A stretch of 64,000 nucleotides of DNA from Orlajensenia leifsoniae (GCF_004570845.1 NZ_SPQZ01000010.1:26336-90335); one strand, 5' to 3'; positions 43,184-55,022 are shown, counted from the stretch's first letter. The notes: a model not told the origin generated them from the sequence alone. Numbers and translations: made by a program.

Positions 43184-44200
43184 ATGGCCGTCATCGACAA
43201 CGCCGTCTACGTCGACGGGAAGCGGGTGGCGACGCCCGAGACCCTCGACCTCACCCTCGAGGCGAAGGCCGAGCTCGGCGGATTCGCCTGGATCGGCCTG
43301 TACCGACCGAGCGAGACCGAGCTGAACGCCGTCGCGGAGGAGTTCGGGCTGCACCACCTGGCCGTCGAGGACGCCAGGAACGGCCATCAGCGGGCGAAGC
43401 TCGAACGCTACGGCGACACCCTGTTCGTGGTGCTGAGGCCCGCACGCTATCTCGACGATGTGGAGGAGGTGGAGTTCGGCGAGGTGCACATCTTCATCGG
43501 ACCCGACTTCGTGGTCAGCATCCGGCATGCTGAAGCACCGAACCTGGCCGCCGTCCGGCACCGTCTCGAGGCGGCGCCCGAGCTGCTGGCGCAGGGCCCG
43601 GAGGCCGTGCTGTACGCCATCCTCGACGAGGTGGTCGACGAGTACACACCGGTCATGGCCGGGCTCGAGAACGACATCGACGAGATCGAGGACCAGATCT
43701 TCGACGGCGACAGCGCCGTGTCACGCCGCATCTACGACCTCTCGGGCGAGGTCATCAAGTTCCAACGCGCGACGCAGCCCCTCGTCGGCATGCTCGCCGG
43801 CCTCCAGGCGGGGTCTGAGAAGTACGGAGTCGACCTCGAGCTGCAGCGCCACCTGCGCGACGTGAACGACCACGTGCTGCGCATCATCGACCGGGGCGAC
43901 AGCTACCGGCAGCTGCTGCAGAGCGCCCTCACCGTGCAGCTCACCCTCGTGGGACAGCGCCAGAACGACGAGATGCGCAACCTCTCGGAGACCAACATCG
44001 CGCAGAGCGAGGAGGTCAAGAAGATCTCGAGCTGGGCGGCGATCCTGTTCGCCCCGACGCTGGTCGGAACCGTGTACGGCATGAACTTCGACTACATGCC
44101 CGAACTGCACTGGAGGTGGGGTTACCCGTTCGCCCTGGCGCTCATGGTGGCGATGGGGTTCGGCCTCTACAAGGTGTTCAAGAAGCGCGGGTGGCTCTGA
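43184..44200 (+). CDS. corA: Magnesium and cobalt transport protein CorA
   Basis: Divalent-cation channel of the CorA/MIT superfamily, 338 residues. The cytoplasmic domain is followed by a long helix and two C-terminal membrane helices with the hallmark YGMNF motif (GTVYGMNFDYMPELHWRWGY), then KKRGWL at the end. The pore-entry loop MPELHW is typical of the actinobacterial group. Uptake of Mg2+ is the usual role. ATG with AAGGA 7 bases upstream. Its stop is 3 bases from the end of the convergent nifS gene. Confidence 0.93.
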   Translation: MAVIDNAVYVDGKRVATPETLDLTLEAKAELGGFAWIGLYRPSETELNAVAEEFGLHHLAVEDARNGHQRAKLERYGDTLFVVLRPARYLDDVEEVEFGEVHIFIGPDFVVSIRHAEAPNLAAVRHRLEAAPELLAQGPEAVLYAILDEVVDEYTPVMAGLENDIDEIEDQIFDGDSAVSRRIYDLSGEVIKFQRATQPLVGMLAGLQAGSEKYGVDLELQRHLRDVNDHVLRIIDRGDSYRQLLQSALTVQLTLVGQRQNDEMRNLSETNIAQSEEVKKISSWAAILFAPTLVGTVYGMNFDYMPELHWRWGYPFALALMVAMGFGLYKVFKKRGWL

Positions 44201-44203
44201 GGC

Positions 44204-45346
44204 TCAGTTCCGGATGCCGCTGACGGCGTCGACGGCCTGCGCTGTCGACGTGGCCGCCGTCGCGAGCTCGTCGGGCGTCGTCGTGCTCGCCAGGGTGAAG
44301 CGCACGGCGGTCTGGGCGACCTCGGCGTCGAGTCCGAGCGCCAGCAGGACGTGCGAGGCCTCGTCGCTGCCGGCGGCGCACGCCGATCCGCTCGAGCACA
44401 CGACGTCGCGCTGTTCGAGCTCCAGGAGGACGGCCTCGCCGCTCGTGCCCGGGAACACGAACGATGCCGTGCCCGGGAGGCGGTGCGTCGCGTCGCCGGT
44501 GAGCCGAGCCGTGGGAACCGATGCGAGCACGGCCGCGATGAAGTCGTCTCGGAGTGCGCTCACCCGGGCCGCGGCATCCGCTCGCTCGGACTCGGCGAGA
44601 CGCAGGGCCGTCGCGAACGCCACCGCTCCGGCGACGTTCTCGGTTCCGCTGCGGCGTTCGCGCTCCTGTCCGCCGCCGTGCAGCACGGGCTCGAGCGGGA
44701 TGCGCCCGCGCACCACGAGAGCCCCGATGCCCTTGGGGGCGCCGACCTTGTGGCCCGCGAGGGAGAGGGCGTCGACGCCGAGGTCGTCGATGCCCAGGGG
44801 GAGCCATCCGGCGGCCTGGACGGCGTCGGAGTGGATGGGGACTCCCCGGGCGCCAGCGATGGCGGCCAGCTCGGGAAGCGGCTGAACGGTGCCGATCTCG
44901 TTGTTCGCGTACTGGATGCTGACCAGCGTCGTGTCGTCGCGGATGGCCCGGGCGAGGTCGTCGACCGAGACGATGCCTGCGGAGTCGACGGGCAGCAGGG
45001 TCACCTCGAAGCCGTGCACGCGCTCGAGGAATGCCACGGACTCGAGCACGGCCTCGTGCTCGAGCGGCGTCGTGATGATGTGCCGACCGCGGGGCGTTGC
45101 CAGGGCGATGCCCTTGATCGCCAGGTTGTCGGCCTCGGTCCCGCCCGAGGTGAAGACGACGTCACCTGCACGTGCGCCGACGATGCGGGCCACCTCGGCG
45201 CGGGCCTCGCGCAGCCCGCGTGCGGCGCTCTCGCCCACGCCGTGCACGCTCGACGGGTTGCCGAAGCTCCCGGTGAGGTAGGGCCACATCGCCTCGATCG
45301 CCTCCCGGCGCACGGGAGTCGTCGCGGCGTTGTCGAGATAGATCAC
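44204..45346 (-). CDS. nifS: Cysteine desulfurase (NifS/IscS type)
   Basis: PLP enzyme of 380 residues that takes sulfur from cysteine to build Fe-S clusters. The Schiff-base lysine is Lys200 in SLAGHKVGAPKG, and the active-site cysteine loop is VVCSSGSACAAG (Cys322), the IscS/NifS group I type. The N terminus MIYLDNAATTPVRREA is typical. It is the last gene of the nrtR-nadA-nadB-nadC operon, overlapping nadC by 4 bases. From this context it probably supplies sulfur for the NadA [4Fe-4S] cluster, as NifS of the Bacillus nad locus does. Confidence 0.92.
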   Translation of the reverse strand: MIYLDNAATTPVRREAIEAMWPYLTGSFGNPSSVHGVGESAARGLREARAEVARIVGARAGDVVFTSGGTEADNLAIKGIALATPRGRHIITTPLEHEAVLESVAFLERVHGFEVTLLPVDSAGIVSVDDLARAIRDDTTLVSIQYANNEIGTVQPLPELAAIAGARGVPIHSDAVQAAGWLPLGIDDLGVDALSLAGHKVGAPKGIGALVVRGRIPLEPVLHGGGQERERRSGTENVAGAVAFATALRLAESERADAAARVSALRDDFIAAVLASVPTARLTGDATHRLPGTASFVFPGTSGEAVLLELEQRDVVCSSGSACAAGSDEASHVLLALGLDAEVAQTAVRFTLASTTTPDELATAATSTAQAVDAVSGIRN

Positions 45347-46251
45347 GGTGTGGCCGGAGTGGTGGCGGCAGTCGTGGCCGGGGCCGATTCCGCGACGGAT
45401 GCCTCGATCACGACATCGAGCCCGAGGTCGAGCGAGCGCACCGAGTGCGTGAGGGCGCCGACCGAGATGACGTCGACGCCGGTGGCGGCGATGGCCGCGA
45501 CGGTGTCGAGGGTGACACCCCCGCTGGCCTCGACGATGGCGCGGCCGGCCACGAGTGCGACCCCCTCGCGCAGCTGGTCGGGGCTGAAGTTGTCGAGCAT
45601 GATCGTGTCGATCCCGGCCGCGAGCACCGGCTCGATCTGGTCGATGCGATCGACCTCCACCTCGAGGTGCGTCGTGTGCGACAACCGGGCGCGAACGGAG
45701 AGCAGCGCATCCGTCACCGACAGGCCACCGGCGGTGAGCACGGCGAGATGGTTGTCCTTGGCCATCACGGCGTCGGAGAGCGAGTGCCGGTGGTTGTGCC
45801 CGCCGCCGTCGCGCACGGCCTGGCGCTCGAGCACGCGCAGGCCCGGGGTGGTCTTACGGGTGTCGACGATGCGCGCGCTGGTGCCCTCGGTCTCCGCGAC
45901 GTAGCGGGCCGTGAGCGTGGCGATGCCGGCCATGCGCTGCACGAAGTTGAGACCGATGCGCTCGGCCTGCAGGATGCCGCGGGCGGGCCCGGTCACCTCC
46001 GCCAGCACGGTGCCGGTCTCGAACACGTCGCCGTCGGAGGTCTTCAGCGTCACGACGACGCGCGGATCGGTGAGGCGGAACGCAGCCGCGAAGACGTGTG
46101 CTCCGCTGAAGACGCCGGGCTCGCGCGCCACGAGCTGGGCGGTGGCGGTGGCGCCCTCGGGGATGAGGGTCGCCGAGGTGATGTCGCCCCAAGGGGCGTC
46201 CTCTTCGAGCGCCGCGGACACGATGCGGTCGATGGCGGCGGGGGTCAGCAT
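45343..46251 (-). CDS. nadC: Nicotinate-nucleotide pyrophosphorylase (quinolinate phosphoribosyltransferase)
   Basis: Converts quinolinate and PRPP to nicotinate mononucleotide, CO2 and pyrophosphate in de novo NAD synthesis. The 302-residue protein has DAPWGDITSATLIP, IVDTRKTTPGLRVLERQAV, GGGHNHRHSLSDAVMAKDNH and the C-terminal EASGGVTLDTVAAIAATGVD barrel motifs. Its ATG at 46249-46251 overlaps the nadB stop, and its own stop overlaps the nifS start. The longer upstream frame is a shadow of nadB. Confidence 0.95.
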   Translation of the reverse strand: MLTPAAIDRIVSAALEEDAPWGDITSATLIPEGATATAQLVAREPGVFSGAHVFAAAFRLTDPRVVVTLKTSDGDVFETGTVLAEVTGPARGILQAERIGLNFVQRMAGIATLTARYVAETEGTSARIVDTRKTTPGLRVLERQAVRDGGGHNHRHSLSDAVMAKDNHLAVLTAGGLSVTDALLSVRARLSHTTHLEVEVDRIDQIEPVLAAGIDTIMLDNFSPDQLREGVALVAGRAIVEASGGVTLDTVAAIAATGVDVISVGALTHSVRSLDLGLDVVIEASVAESAPATTAATTPATP

Positions 46252-47822
46252 GCGAGGGAGTCCTCTCGGAGGGGTGTGCGAACGGCGAGCTGCGGATTCG
46301 CGACGGGGAAGTCGGAGCGGAAGTGGGCGCCGCGCGATTCCTCGCGGGCGAGGGCTGCTCCGACTATGAGGCGGGCGAGGTCGAGCAGGTTGGCGTCCTC
46401 GAGGACCGATGCGTCGCACGCGGCGTCGGTGTCGGGCCTGGGCACCGCGGCGAGGGCCTCGCGGGCGTGCCGCAGGCCGTCACCGGATCGCAGCACGCCG
46501 GCGTGCTCCCACAGGATCGCCTGGATCGTGCCGCGGAGTGCGCTGTCCGTGCTGGAAAGCGAGGAGTCTCGGTCCGACACGCCGTCGAGGGCGGCGGATA
46601 TGGGGGCGTCGGAACCCGAAGTTCCTCGCTTTCCAGCATCGCCGGCGACGAGCGGGACAGCTCCCAGGTCGCGCACCGCCCGATCGGCGAAGACCGCCGC
46701 CTCGAGCAGCGAGTTCGACGCCAACCTGTTGGCGCCGTGGACTCCCGTGCAGGCCACCTCGCCGATCGCGTAGAGGCCGGCGAGCGAGGTTCGTCCCCAG
46801 GTGTCGGTCGCGACGCCGCCCATCAAGTAGTGCGCGGCAGGGGAGACGGGAACGGGTTGCACGGCCCAGTCGTAGCCGGCCGACCGGCAGGCGGCGGTGA
46901 TGGTCGGGAATCTCGTCTCGAGCGCATCGCGTCCGAGCGCCGTGGCGTCGAGCAGGACGGGCTCACCGCCCTGGGCCGCCATCTCGACGGCGATCGCCCG
47001 GGCCACGACGTCGCGGGGAGCGAGTTCGGCGAGCGGATGCACGTCGAGCATGAAGCGCTCGCCGTGGGCGTTGAGCAGCACGGCGCCCTCGCCGCGCACG
47101 GCCTCCGAGACCAGCGGCGTGCCGGGCACGGCCAGCGCCGTCGGATGGAACTGCAGGAACTCCAGGTCGGCCATGCGCGCTCCGGCTCGCCAGGCCGCCG
47201 CTGCTCCGTCGCCGGTCGCGACCGCAGGGTTGGTCGTGTGACGGTACAGCTGGCCGGCGCCGCCGGTCGCGAGGATGACGGCGTCGGCGCGGAGCTCCGA
47301 GCGCGTCCGGGAGGGCCCCTGCACGATCGCGCCCACGACGCCGTCGGCATCCGTCAGCAGCTCCACGAGCATCGTGTGCTCGTGCACGACGGCCGTACGG
47401 TGGCGCACCGTCGCGATCAGCGCGTGCTCGATCGCGAAGCCCGTGGCGTCGCCGCCCGCGTGCAGCACTCGGGCCCGCCGGTGGGCCGCCTCGAGGCCGC
47501 GAGCCAGGCCGGATCCCGACCCATCGCCGTCGAAGGCGACGCCGAAGCGGATGAGGTCGCGCACCCGGGCCGGCCCCTCGTCGACGAGCACGCGAGCGGC
47601 ATCGACGTCGCAGAGACCGTCGCCAGCGCTCAGGGTGTCGAGCAGGTGGGCGTCGGCCGAGTCGTCGGGGAACAGTGCTGCCGCGATGCCGCCCTGGGCG
47701 TAGGCGGTGTTGCTCTCGGCGAGCGCCCTCTTCGTCACGAGGGTGACGCTGTGACCGGCATCCGTGGCGCGCACGGCCGCGAACAGGCCGGCGAGGCCGC
47801 TGCCGATCACCAGAACGTGCAT
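46245..47822 (-). CDS. nadB: L-aspartate oxidase with an in-frame palindromic insertion
   Basis: FAD enzyme of 525 residues that oxidises aspartate to iminoaspartate for NadA. It has the dinucleotide motif VLVIGSGLAGLFAAVRA, the SNTAYAQGGIAAAL loop, ATGGAGQLYRHTTNP, LQFHPTAL and ACTGVHGANRLASNSLLEA. Residues 396-424 are encoded exactly by the palindromic element at 46551-46637: AGKRGTSGSDAPISAALDGV then SDRDSSLSS. They separate the FAD domain from the C-terminal helical domain, a place where an extra loop could be tolerated. The gene is otherwise intact. It overlaps nadC by 7 bases and follows nadA after 2 bases. Confidence 0.94.
   Translation of the reverse strand: MHVLVIGSGLAGLFAAVRATDAGHSVTLVTKRALAESNTAYAQGGIAAALFPDDSADAHLLDTLSAGDGLCDVDAARVLVDEGPARVRDLIRFGVAFDGDGSGSGLARGLEAAHRRARVLHAGGDATGFAIEHALIATVRHRTAVVHEHTMLVELLTDADGVVGAIVQGPSRTRSELRADAVILATGGAGQLYRHTTNPAVATGDGAAAAWRAGARMADLEFLQFHPTALAVPGTPLVSEAVRGEGAVLLNAHGERFMLDVHPLAELAPRDVVARAIAVEMAAQGGEPVLLDATALGRDALETRFPTITAACRSAGYDWAVQPVPVSPAAHYLMGGVATDTWGRTSLAGLYAIGEVACTGVHGANRLASNSLLEAAVFADRAVRDLGAVPLVAGDAGKRGTSGSDAPISAALDGVSDRDSSLSSTDSALRGTIQAILWEHAGVLRSGDGLRHAREALAAVPRPDTDAACDASVLEDANLLDLARLIVGAALAREESRGAHFRSDFPVANPQLAVRTPLREDSLAC
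46551..46637. repeat. Palindromic element copy B, inside nadB
   Basis: The arms GCTGGAAAGCGAGGA (46551-46565) and TCCTCGCTTTCCAGC (46623-46637) are perfect 15-base complements. The total length of 87 bases is exactly 29 codons in the nadB frame, with no stop. It shares the outer 14 bases of both arms and the adjoining ACCCGAAGT and GGGGGCGT words with the copy at 7806-7891. The inner hairpin of copy A is degenerate here. Confidence 0.9.
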
Positions 47823-47824
47823 GG

Positions 47825-49222
47825 TCAGGCTCCGACGAACGAGGCGACAGGGACGGGAGCAGGGGCGGTGACGGATGCGGATCCGCCGCCGGATGCCGGG
47901 GGCCTGGCCGCCAGCATCCGTTCGAGGGCGACGCGGGCAGGCGCCGCGACGTCGTCGCTCACGGTGATGCGGTTGAGCACCTCGGCCGGGCGCTCGGCCG
48001 AGCCGACGAGGGCCTCGAGCACCCAGGCGAGGTAGCCGGGGTGGATGCGGTACATCGTCGAGCACGGGCAGATCACCGGATCGAGGCAGAAGATGGTGTG
48101 CTGCGGGTACTCGGCCGCGAGGCGCTGCACCAGGTTGATCTCGGTGCCGATGGCGAAGGTCGAGCCGGCCGGAGCCGCCGCGATGGCCTTGGTGATGTAG
48201 TCGGTCGATCCGTACTCGTCGGCTGCGTCGACCACGGCCATCGGGCACTCGGGGTGCACGATCACCCGCACGCCGGGGTGCTCGACGCGGGCCTGGGCGA
48301 TCTGGTCGACGGTGAAGCGACGGTGCACGCTGCAGAATCCGTGCCACAGGATGACCCGGGCATCGAGCAGGTCCGCCGCGCTCGATCCGCCGAGGGCCTT
48401 GCGCGGGTTCCACATCGGCATCTGCTCGAGCGGGACCCCCATGGCCTTCGCGGTGTTGCGGCCGAGGTGCTGGTCGGGGAAGAACAGCACCCGCTGGCCG
48501 CGCTCGAACGCCCACGCCAGCACGGTCTCGGCGTTCGAGGAGGTGCAGACGATGCCGCCGTGCTCCCCGCAGAAGCCCTTGAGGGCTGCCGACGAGTTCA
48601 TGTACGTCACGGGGATGACGGGAACGCGGCCGTCGGCATCCGGCTCCGTGCCGTAGAGGGCCTCGAGCTGCTCCCAGCACTCCTGCACCGAGTCGATGTC
48701 GGCCATGTCGGCCATCGAGCATCCGGCGGCGAGGTTCGGCAGGATGACCGCCTGCTCCGGACGCGACAGCAGATCGGCGGTCTCGGCCATGAAGTGCACG
48801 CCGCAGAAGATGATGGCCTCGGCGTCGGGCTTGGCCTTGGCGGCGTTCGCGAGCTGGAACGAGTCGCCCACGAAGTTGGCGTAGGCGATGACCTCGTCGC
48901 GCTGGTAGAAGTGCCCCAGGATCACGACGCGCTCGCCGAGGGTCTCCTTCGCGGCGCGGATGCGGGCGTCGAGTTCGTCGGCGGATGCCGTGCGGTACGC
49001 GGCGGGCAGCTCGCCCTGCCGCGGCGAGCCGACGGGGATCACGTCGCCCATCGACGATCCGGGGCCGTAGCCCAGGGGGCCGGCGTCGAACTCCCACGGG
49101 CCGGCAGCGAGGTCGGGGGAGCAGGTGCTGCCCTCGGCCTGACCCGCCTGGACCAGCTGGATGGTGCGGTCGACGGATGCATCGACGGATGCTCCGCCGA
49201 GCTCGATGCGCGAGATTGTCAT
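47825..49222 (-). CDS. nadA: Quinolinate synthase A
   Basis: [4Fe-4S] enzyme that condenses iminoaspartate with dihydroxyacetone phosphate to quinolinate. The 465-residue protein belongs to the long type, with an N-terminal extension of about 100 residues before VVILGHFYQRDEVIAYANFV. Cluster cysteines lie in LAAGCSMADM, FCGEHGGIVCTSSN and FCLDPVICPCSTMYRIHPG. The C-terminal tail is Ala/Pro-rich. The ATG at 49220-49222 overlaps the nrtR stop (ATGA). It is the second gene of the NAD operon. Confidence 0.95.
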   Translation of the reverse strand: MTISRIELGGASVDASVDRTIQLVQAGQAEGSTCSPDLAAGPWEFDAGPLGYGPGSSMGDVIPVGSPRQGELPAAYRTASADELDARIRAAKETLGERVVILGHFYQRDEVIAYANFVGDSFQLANAAKAKPDAEAIIFCGVHFMAETADLLSRPEQAVILPNLAAGCSMADMADIDSVQECWEQLEALYGTEPDADGRVPVIPVTYMNSSAALKGFCGEHGGIVCTSSNAETVLAWAFERGQRVLFFPDQHLGRNTAKAMGVPLEQMPMWNPRKALGGSSAADLLDARVILWHGFCSVHRRFTVDQIAQARVEHPGVRVIVHPECPMAVVDAADEYGSTDYITKAIAAAPAGSTFAIGTEINLVQRLAAEYPQHTIFCLDPVICPCSTMYRIHPGYLAWVLEALVGSAERPAEVLNRITVSDDVAAPARVALERMLAARPPASGGGSASVTAPAPVPVASFVGA

Positions 49223-50028
49223 CGCTGTTCTCCTGTGTGTGGAACGGACGGAGGGGAAGAAGGGGCGGACACAGCGGCGGCAGCACCGGATGCAGCCGTG
49301 CCGGGCACCGACTCGGGACCGAGCGGTCCGCGGTCGGCGAGGTCGATGGACGCGTCGTAGCGGTAGAGCCGCGGAGGGCGATGCCGGGTGCCGGCCACGA
49401 CCTCGCCCGTCGCCACGACGGTTCCCGAGGCCTCGACGGTGCGTCGGAAGTTCGCGGGGTCGATGTGCCGCTGCAGCACCGCCTCGTGCACCTCGCGCAA
49501 CTCGGCGAGCGTGAAGGTCGCACCGAGGAAGGCGTGCGCGATGGCGGCGTACTCCACCTTGGTGCGCAGGCGCCAGAGCGCGTAATCGATGATGCGGTTG
49601 TGATCGAAGGCGAGCAGCGGCAGTTCGTCGGCCACGAACCAGCGCACGTTCTCGTTCTCGGCGGCGCGCTCGGCCTCGGCCGACTGCACCATCGCCCAGT
49701 AGACCACCGAGACGACGCGACGGCCGGGCGAGCGCTCCAGCTCGCCGAAGGTGTACAGCTGCTCGAGGTATGTCGGGGCGAGCCCCGTCGTCTCGCCGAG
49801 AGTGCGGGCCGCGGCGCTCACGAGCTCCTCGTCGACCGGGAGCCAGCCGCCGGGCAGTGCCCAGAGGTCCTTCTGCGGATCGCGGGTGCGGCGCACCAAC
49901 GGGATCCACAGCGTCATGCGGCCCGTCGTCTCGTGCGGACGCAGGGCGAAGATGACCGTCGAGACGGCCAGGGCGGCGTCGCTCGCGCCGCCGGGGGCCC
50001 GCTCGGGGGTCGTATCCGTTCCGGTCAT
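49219..50028 (-). CDS. nrtR: NrtR-type Nudix transcriptional repressor of NAD synthesis
   Basis: Protein of 269 residues with an N-terminal Nudix-fold domain (about 20-155) and a C-terminal winged helix (about 165-240; KVEYAAIAHAFLGATFTLAE then LREVHEAVLQRHIDPANFRR). The Nudix box LPGGWLPVDEELVSAAARTL departs from the catalytic consensus GX5EX7REUXEEXGU (no REUXEE), as in NrtR repressors that bind ADP-ribose and do not hydrolyse it. It is first in the nad operon and preceded by a GGTCA-N3-TGACC palindrome. Start at 50028 (MTGTDT) or 50037. The C-terminal tail is Ala/Ser/Pro-rich. Confidence 0.85.
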   Translation of the reverse strand: MTGTDTTPERAPGGASDAALAVSTVIFALRPHETTGRMTLWIPLVRRTRDPQKDLWALPGGWLPVDEELVSAAARTLGETTGLAPTYLEQLYTFGELERSPGRRVVSVVYWAMVQSAEAERAAENENVRWFVADELPLLAFDHNRIIDYALWRLRTKVEYAAIAHAFLGATFTLAELREVHEAVLQRHIDPANFRRTVEASGTVVATGEVVAGTRHRPPRLYRYDASIDLADRGPLGPESVPGTAASGAAAAVSAPSSPPSVPHTGEQR

Positions 50029-50059
50029 CTCCGGCATCCGTCCACTCGGATCGAGTAAA

Positions 50060-50072
50060 GGTCAGAGTGACC
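50060..50072. promoter_or_regulatory. Candidate NrtR operator of the nad operon
   Basis: GGTCA-GAG-TGACC is a perfect inverted repeat, extended more weakly to GTAA and TAAC on the outside, 32 bases upstream of nrtR. It lies in the divergent region with the gcv riboswitch. Its position suggests autoregulation and control of nadABC-nifS by NrtR. Confidence 0.6.
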
Positions 50073-50141
50073 GTAACTCATTGGGACCACCTTACAGTCA
50101 TCTCGACCCGAACTCCAAACCGAGCACGCCCACCGACCCGG

Positions 50142-50147
50142 TAGACT
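50142..50147 (+). promoter_or_regulatory. -10 box of the gcv operon
   Basis: TAGACT lies about 35 bases before the first glycine aptamer and is the best actinobacterial -10 match in the region. A clear -35 box was not found. Confidence 0.5.
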
Positions 50148-50176
50148 GTCCGCACAATCGCATATCGGGCCATCGA

Positions 50177-50372
50177 CGCCTTGCGGGAGAGCCGGATCAA
50201 CCGGCACCGACGGAGCAAGCCTCCCCGCCAATCTCTCAGGTCACTACACCGCAAGAACGAGGCCGCTCTGAAAAGCGGATGCCGGGTCACCGGCATCCCG
50301 CCGACGGTGAAAGTCCGTGCGCCTCGTGCGCCGGGTGAAACTCTCAGGCCAATGACAGAGGGGGAGTTCCCA
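50177..50372 (+). ncRNA. Tandem glycine riboswitch
   Basis: Two adjacent glycine aptamers. The first has GCGGGAGAGCC, GCACCGACGGAGCAAGC and CCGCCAATCTCTCAGGTCA (about 50182-50255). The second has GCCGCTCTGAAAAGCGG, GCCGACGGTGAAAGTC and AACTCTCAGGCCAATGACAG then AGGGGGAG (about 50260-50372). These conserved cores and the position upstream of gcvT leave little doubt. Glycine binding is expected to switch on the glycine cleavage genes. Confidence 0.95.
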
Positions 50373-50413
50373 GCGACTACGGTCGCGCCTTCTGCGCACA
50401 CTCTGGAGAACTC

Positions 50414-51535
50414 GTGTCCGATCGTCTCAGCCCCATGCACGACCTGCACGTCACGGCCGGCGCCGGCTTCACCGACTTCGGTGGCTGGCAGATGCCGGTT
50501 CGCTACTCCAGTGATCTCGCCGAGCACCACGCCGTGCGCACGACCGCCGGCATCTTCGACATCTCCCACATGGCCGAGATCCTGGTCGAGGGCACGGATG
50601 CCGCCGCCTACCTCGACTACGCCCTCGCCGGCAAGCTGAGCGTCATCGCGCTCGGCCAGGCGAAGTACAGCCTGCTGCTGGCCGAGTCTGGCGGGATCAT
50701 CGACGACCTCGTGGTCTACCGCCTGGGCGAGGAGAAGTTCCTCGTGGTCGCCAACGCCGGCAACCGCGCCGCAGCCGTCGCCGCCCTCACCGAGCGCGCC
50801 GCCGACTTCGACGTGCGCGTCGAGGACCAGAGCGATGACATCGCCCTCATCGCCGTTCAGGGGCCGAACGCCCGTGCCATCCTCGAGGCCACGACGGCCA
50901 TCACCGAGCTCGGCACTCCGCTGTCCGACCTCAAGTACTACTGGTCGAGCGACGGCTACTTCGAGGGCGTGCCGCTCTTCGTCGGCCGCACCGGCTACAC
51001 GGGCGAAGACGGCTTCGAGCTCTACATCAAGAGCGATGCCGCCGCCCGACTCTGGGTCGCCCTCACGCAGGCCGGCGCCGACCACGGCCTCGTGCCTGCC
51101 GGCCTCGCCAGCCGCGACACCCTGCGCCTCGAGGCGGGCATGCCGCTCTACGGCCACGAACTCGGACTCGACACCTTCCCGGTGCAGGCCGGTCTCGGCC
51201 GGGTCGTCGCGCTCTCCAAGGACGGCGACTTCGTCGGCCGCGCCGCCATCGAGGCCGGTCCCGACGCCGACGCCCGCGTTCTCGTCGGCCTGGTCGCCGA
51301 GGGCAGGCGTGCCGGGCGCGCGGACTACGAGGTCTACGCATCGACCGAGTCGGATGCCGCTCCCGTCGGCGTCATCACGAGCGGCGCCCTCTCTCCGACG
51401 CTCGGCCACCCGATCGCGATGGCCTACGTCGACGCTGCGGTGTCCGAGGTCGGCAGCGCGGTGTTCATCGACGTGCGCGGTACGCGGATCCCGGCATCCG
51501 TCGTCGCCCTTCCGTTCTACAAGCGCCAGAAGTAA
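50414..51535 (+). CDS. gcvT: Glycine cleavage system T protein (aminomethyltransferase)
   Basis: Tetrahydrofolate-dependent T protein of 373 residues that takes the methylene group from the lipoyl-bound intermediate and releases ammonia. Blocks typical of the family are FTDFGGWQMPVRYSSDLAEH, FDISHMAEI, GLVPAGLASRDTLRLEAGMP with the catalytic Asp region, and ITSGALSPTLGHPIAMAYV. The GTG at 50414 has GGAG 6 bases upstream. It is the first gene of gcvT-gcvH-gcvP and lies 41 bases after the riboswitch. Confidence 0.96.
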   Translation: MSDRLSPMHDLHVTAGAGFTDFGGWQMPVRYSSDLAEHHAVRTTAGIFDISHMAEILVEGTDAAAYLDYALAGKLSVIALGQAKYSLLLAESGGIIDDLVVYRLGEEKFLVVANAGNRAAAVAALTERAADFDVRVEDQSDDIALIAVQGPNARAILEATTAITELGTPLSDLKYYWSSDGYFEGVPLFVGRTGYTGEDGFELYIKSDAAARLWVALTQAGADHGLVPAGLASRDTLRLEAGMPLYGHELGLDTFPVQAGLGRVVALSKDGDFVGRAAIEAGPDADARVLVGLVAEGRRAGRADYEVYASTESDAAPVGVITSGALSPTLGHPIAMAYVDAAVSEVGSAVFIDVRGTRIPASVVALPFYKRQK

Positions 51536-51575
51536 CTCCCACCCCCAGAGCTCCAACCCCTGAGAGGACGCCATC

Positions 51576-51947
51576 ATGGCTGACAAGACCACGCTCCAGT
51601 ACACCGCCGAGCACGAGTGGGTGCTCGTCGATGGCGACACCGCCACCGTCGGCATCACCGCCTACGCCGCAGACAAGCTCGGCGACGTCGTGTTCGTCGA
51701 CCTGCCCGCGGTCGGCACCGAGGTCGAGGGCGGTGTCGTCGTCGGCGAGATCGAGTCGACCAAGTCGGTCGGCGAGCTGTTCGCCCCCATCGACGGAACG
51801 GTCGCCGAGATCAACGACGCTGTCGTCGACACCCCCGAGCTGGTGAACTCCGACCCCTTCGGCGACGGATGGCTCATCAAGGTGACCTTCACCGAGCTCC
51901 CCGCGCTGCTCTCGTACGACGAGTACTCGGCGATCGTCGGCGAGTAG
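51576..51947 (+). CDS. gcvH: Glycine cleavage system H protein
   Basis: Lipoyl-carrier protein of 123 residues that shuttles the aminomethyl group between the P, T and L proteins. The lipoylated lysine is Lys63 in [15 protein letters not shown], and the N-terminal [20 protein letters not shown] is typical. Length is normal. It is 40 bases after gcvT and 49 before gcvP, with GAGAGGA 7 bases upstream of the ATG. Confidence 0.97.
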   Translation: MADKTTLQYTAEHEWVLVDGDTATVGITAYAADKLGDVVFVDLPAVGTEVEGGVVVGEIESTKSVGELFAPIDGTVAEINDAVVDTPELVNSDPFGDGWLIKVTFTELPALLSYDEYSAIVGE

Positions 51948-51996
51948 CCGAGCCTCCTCATCCCGCATCCTCGAACCTGATCGGATCACGCGCGCA

Positions 51997-54903
<2,907 letters not shown>

Positions 54904-55022
54904 TCCCTCGCTCGTCGAGGTCCGGCCGAAGGCCGCGACCGAAGCGCAGAAAGAGCTCTGGCCTTCCGGCCCCTCCCGGCGTACCGTTGCGAATCTAGCG
55001 ACGTCTACGTCGGGAGGATGCC

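Noticed and set aside
46323..48035. 570-codon plus-strand frame over nadB
   Set aside because: Shadow of nadB on the other strand; no protein-like motifs.
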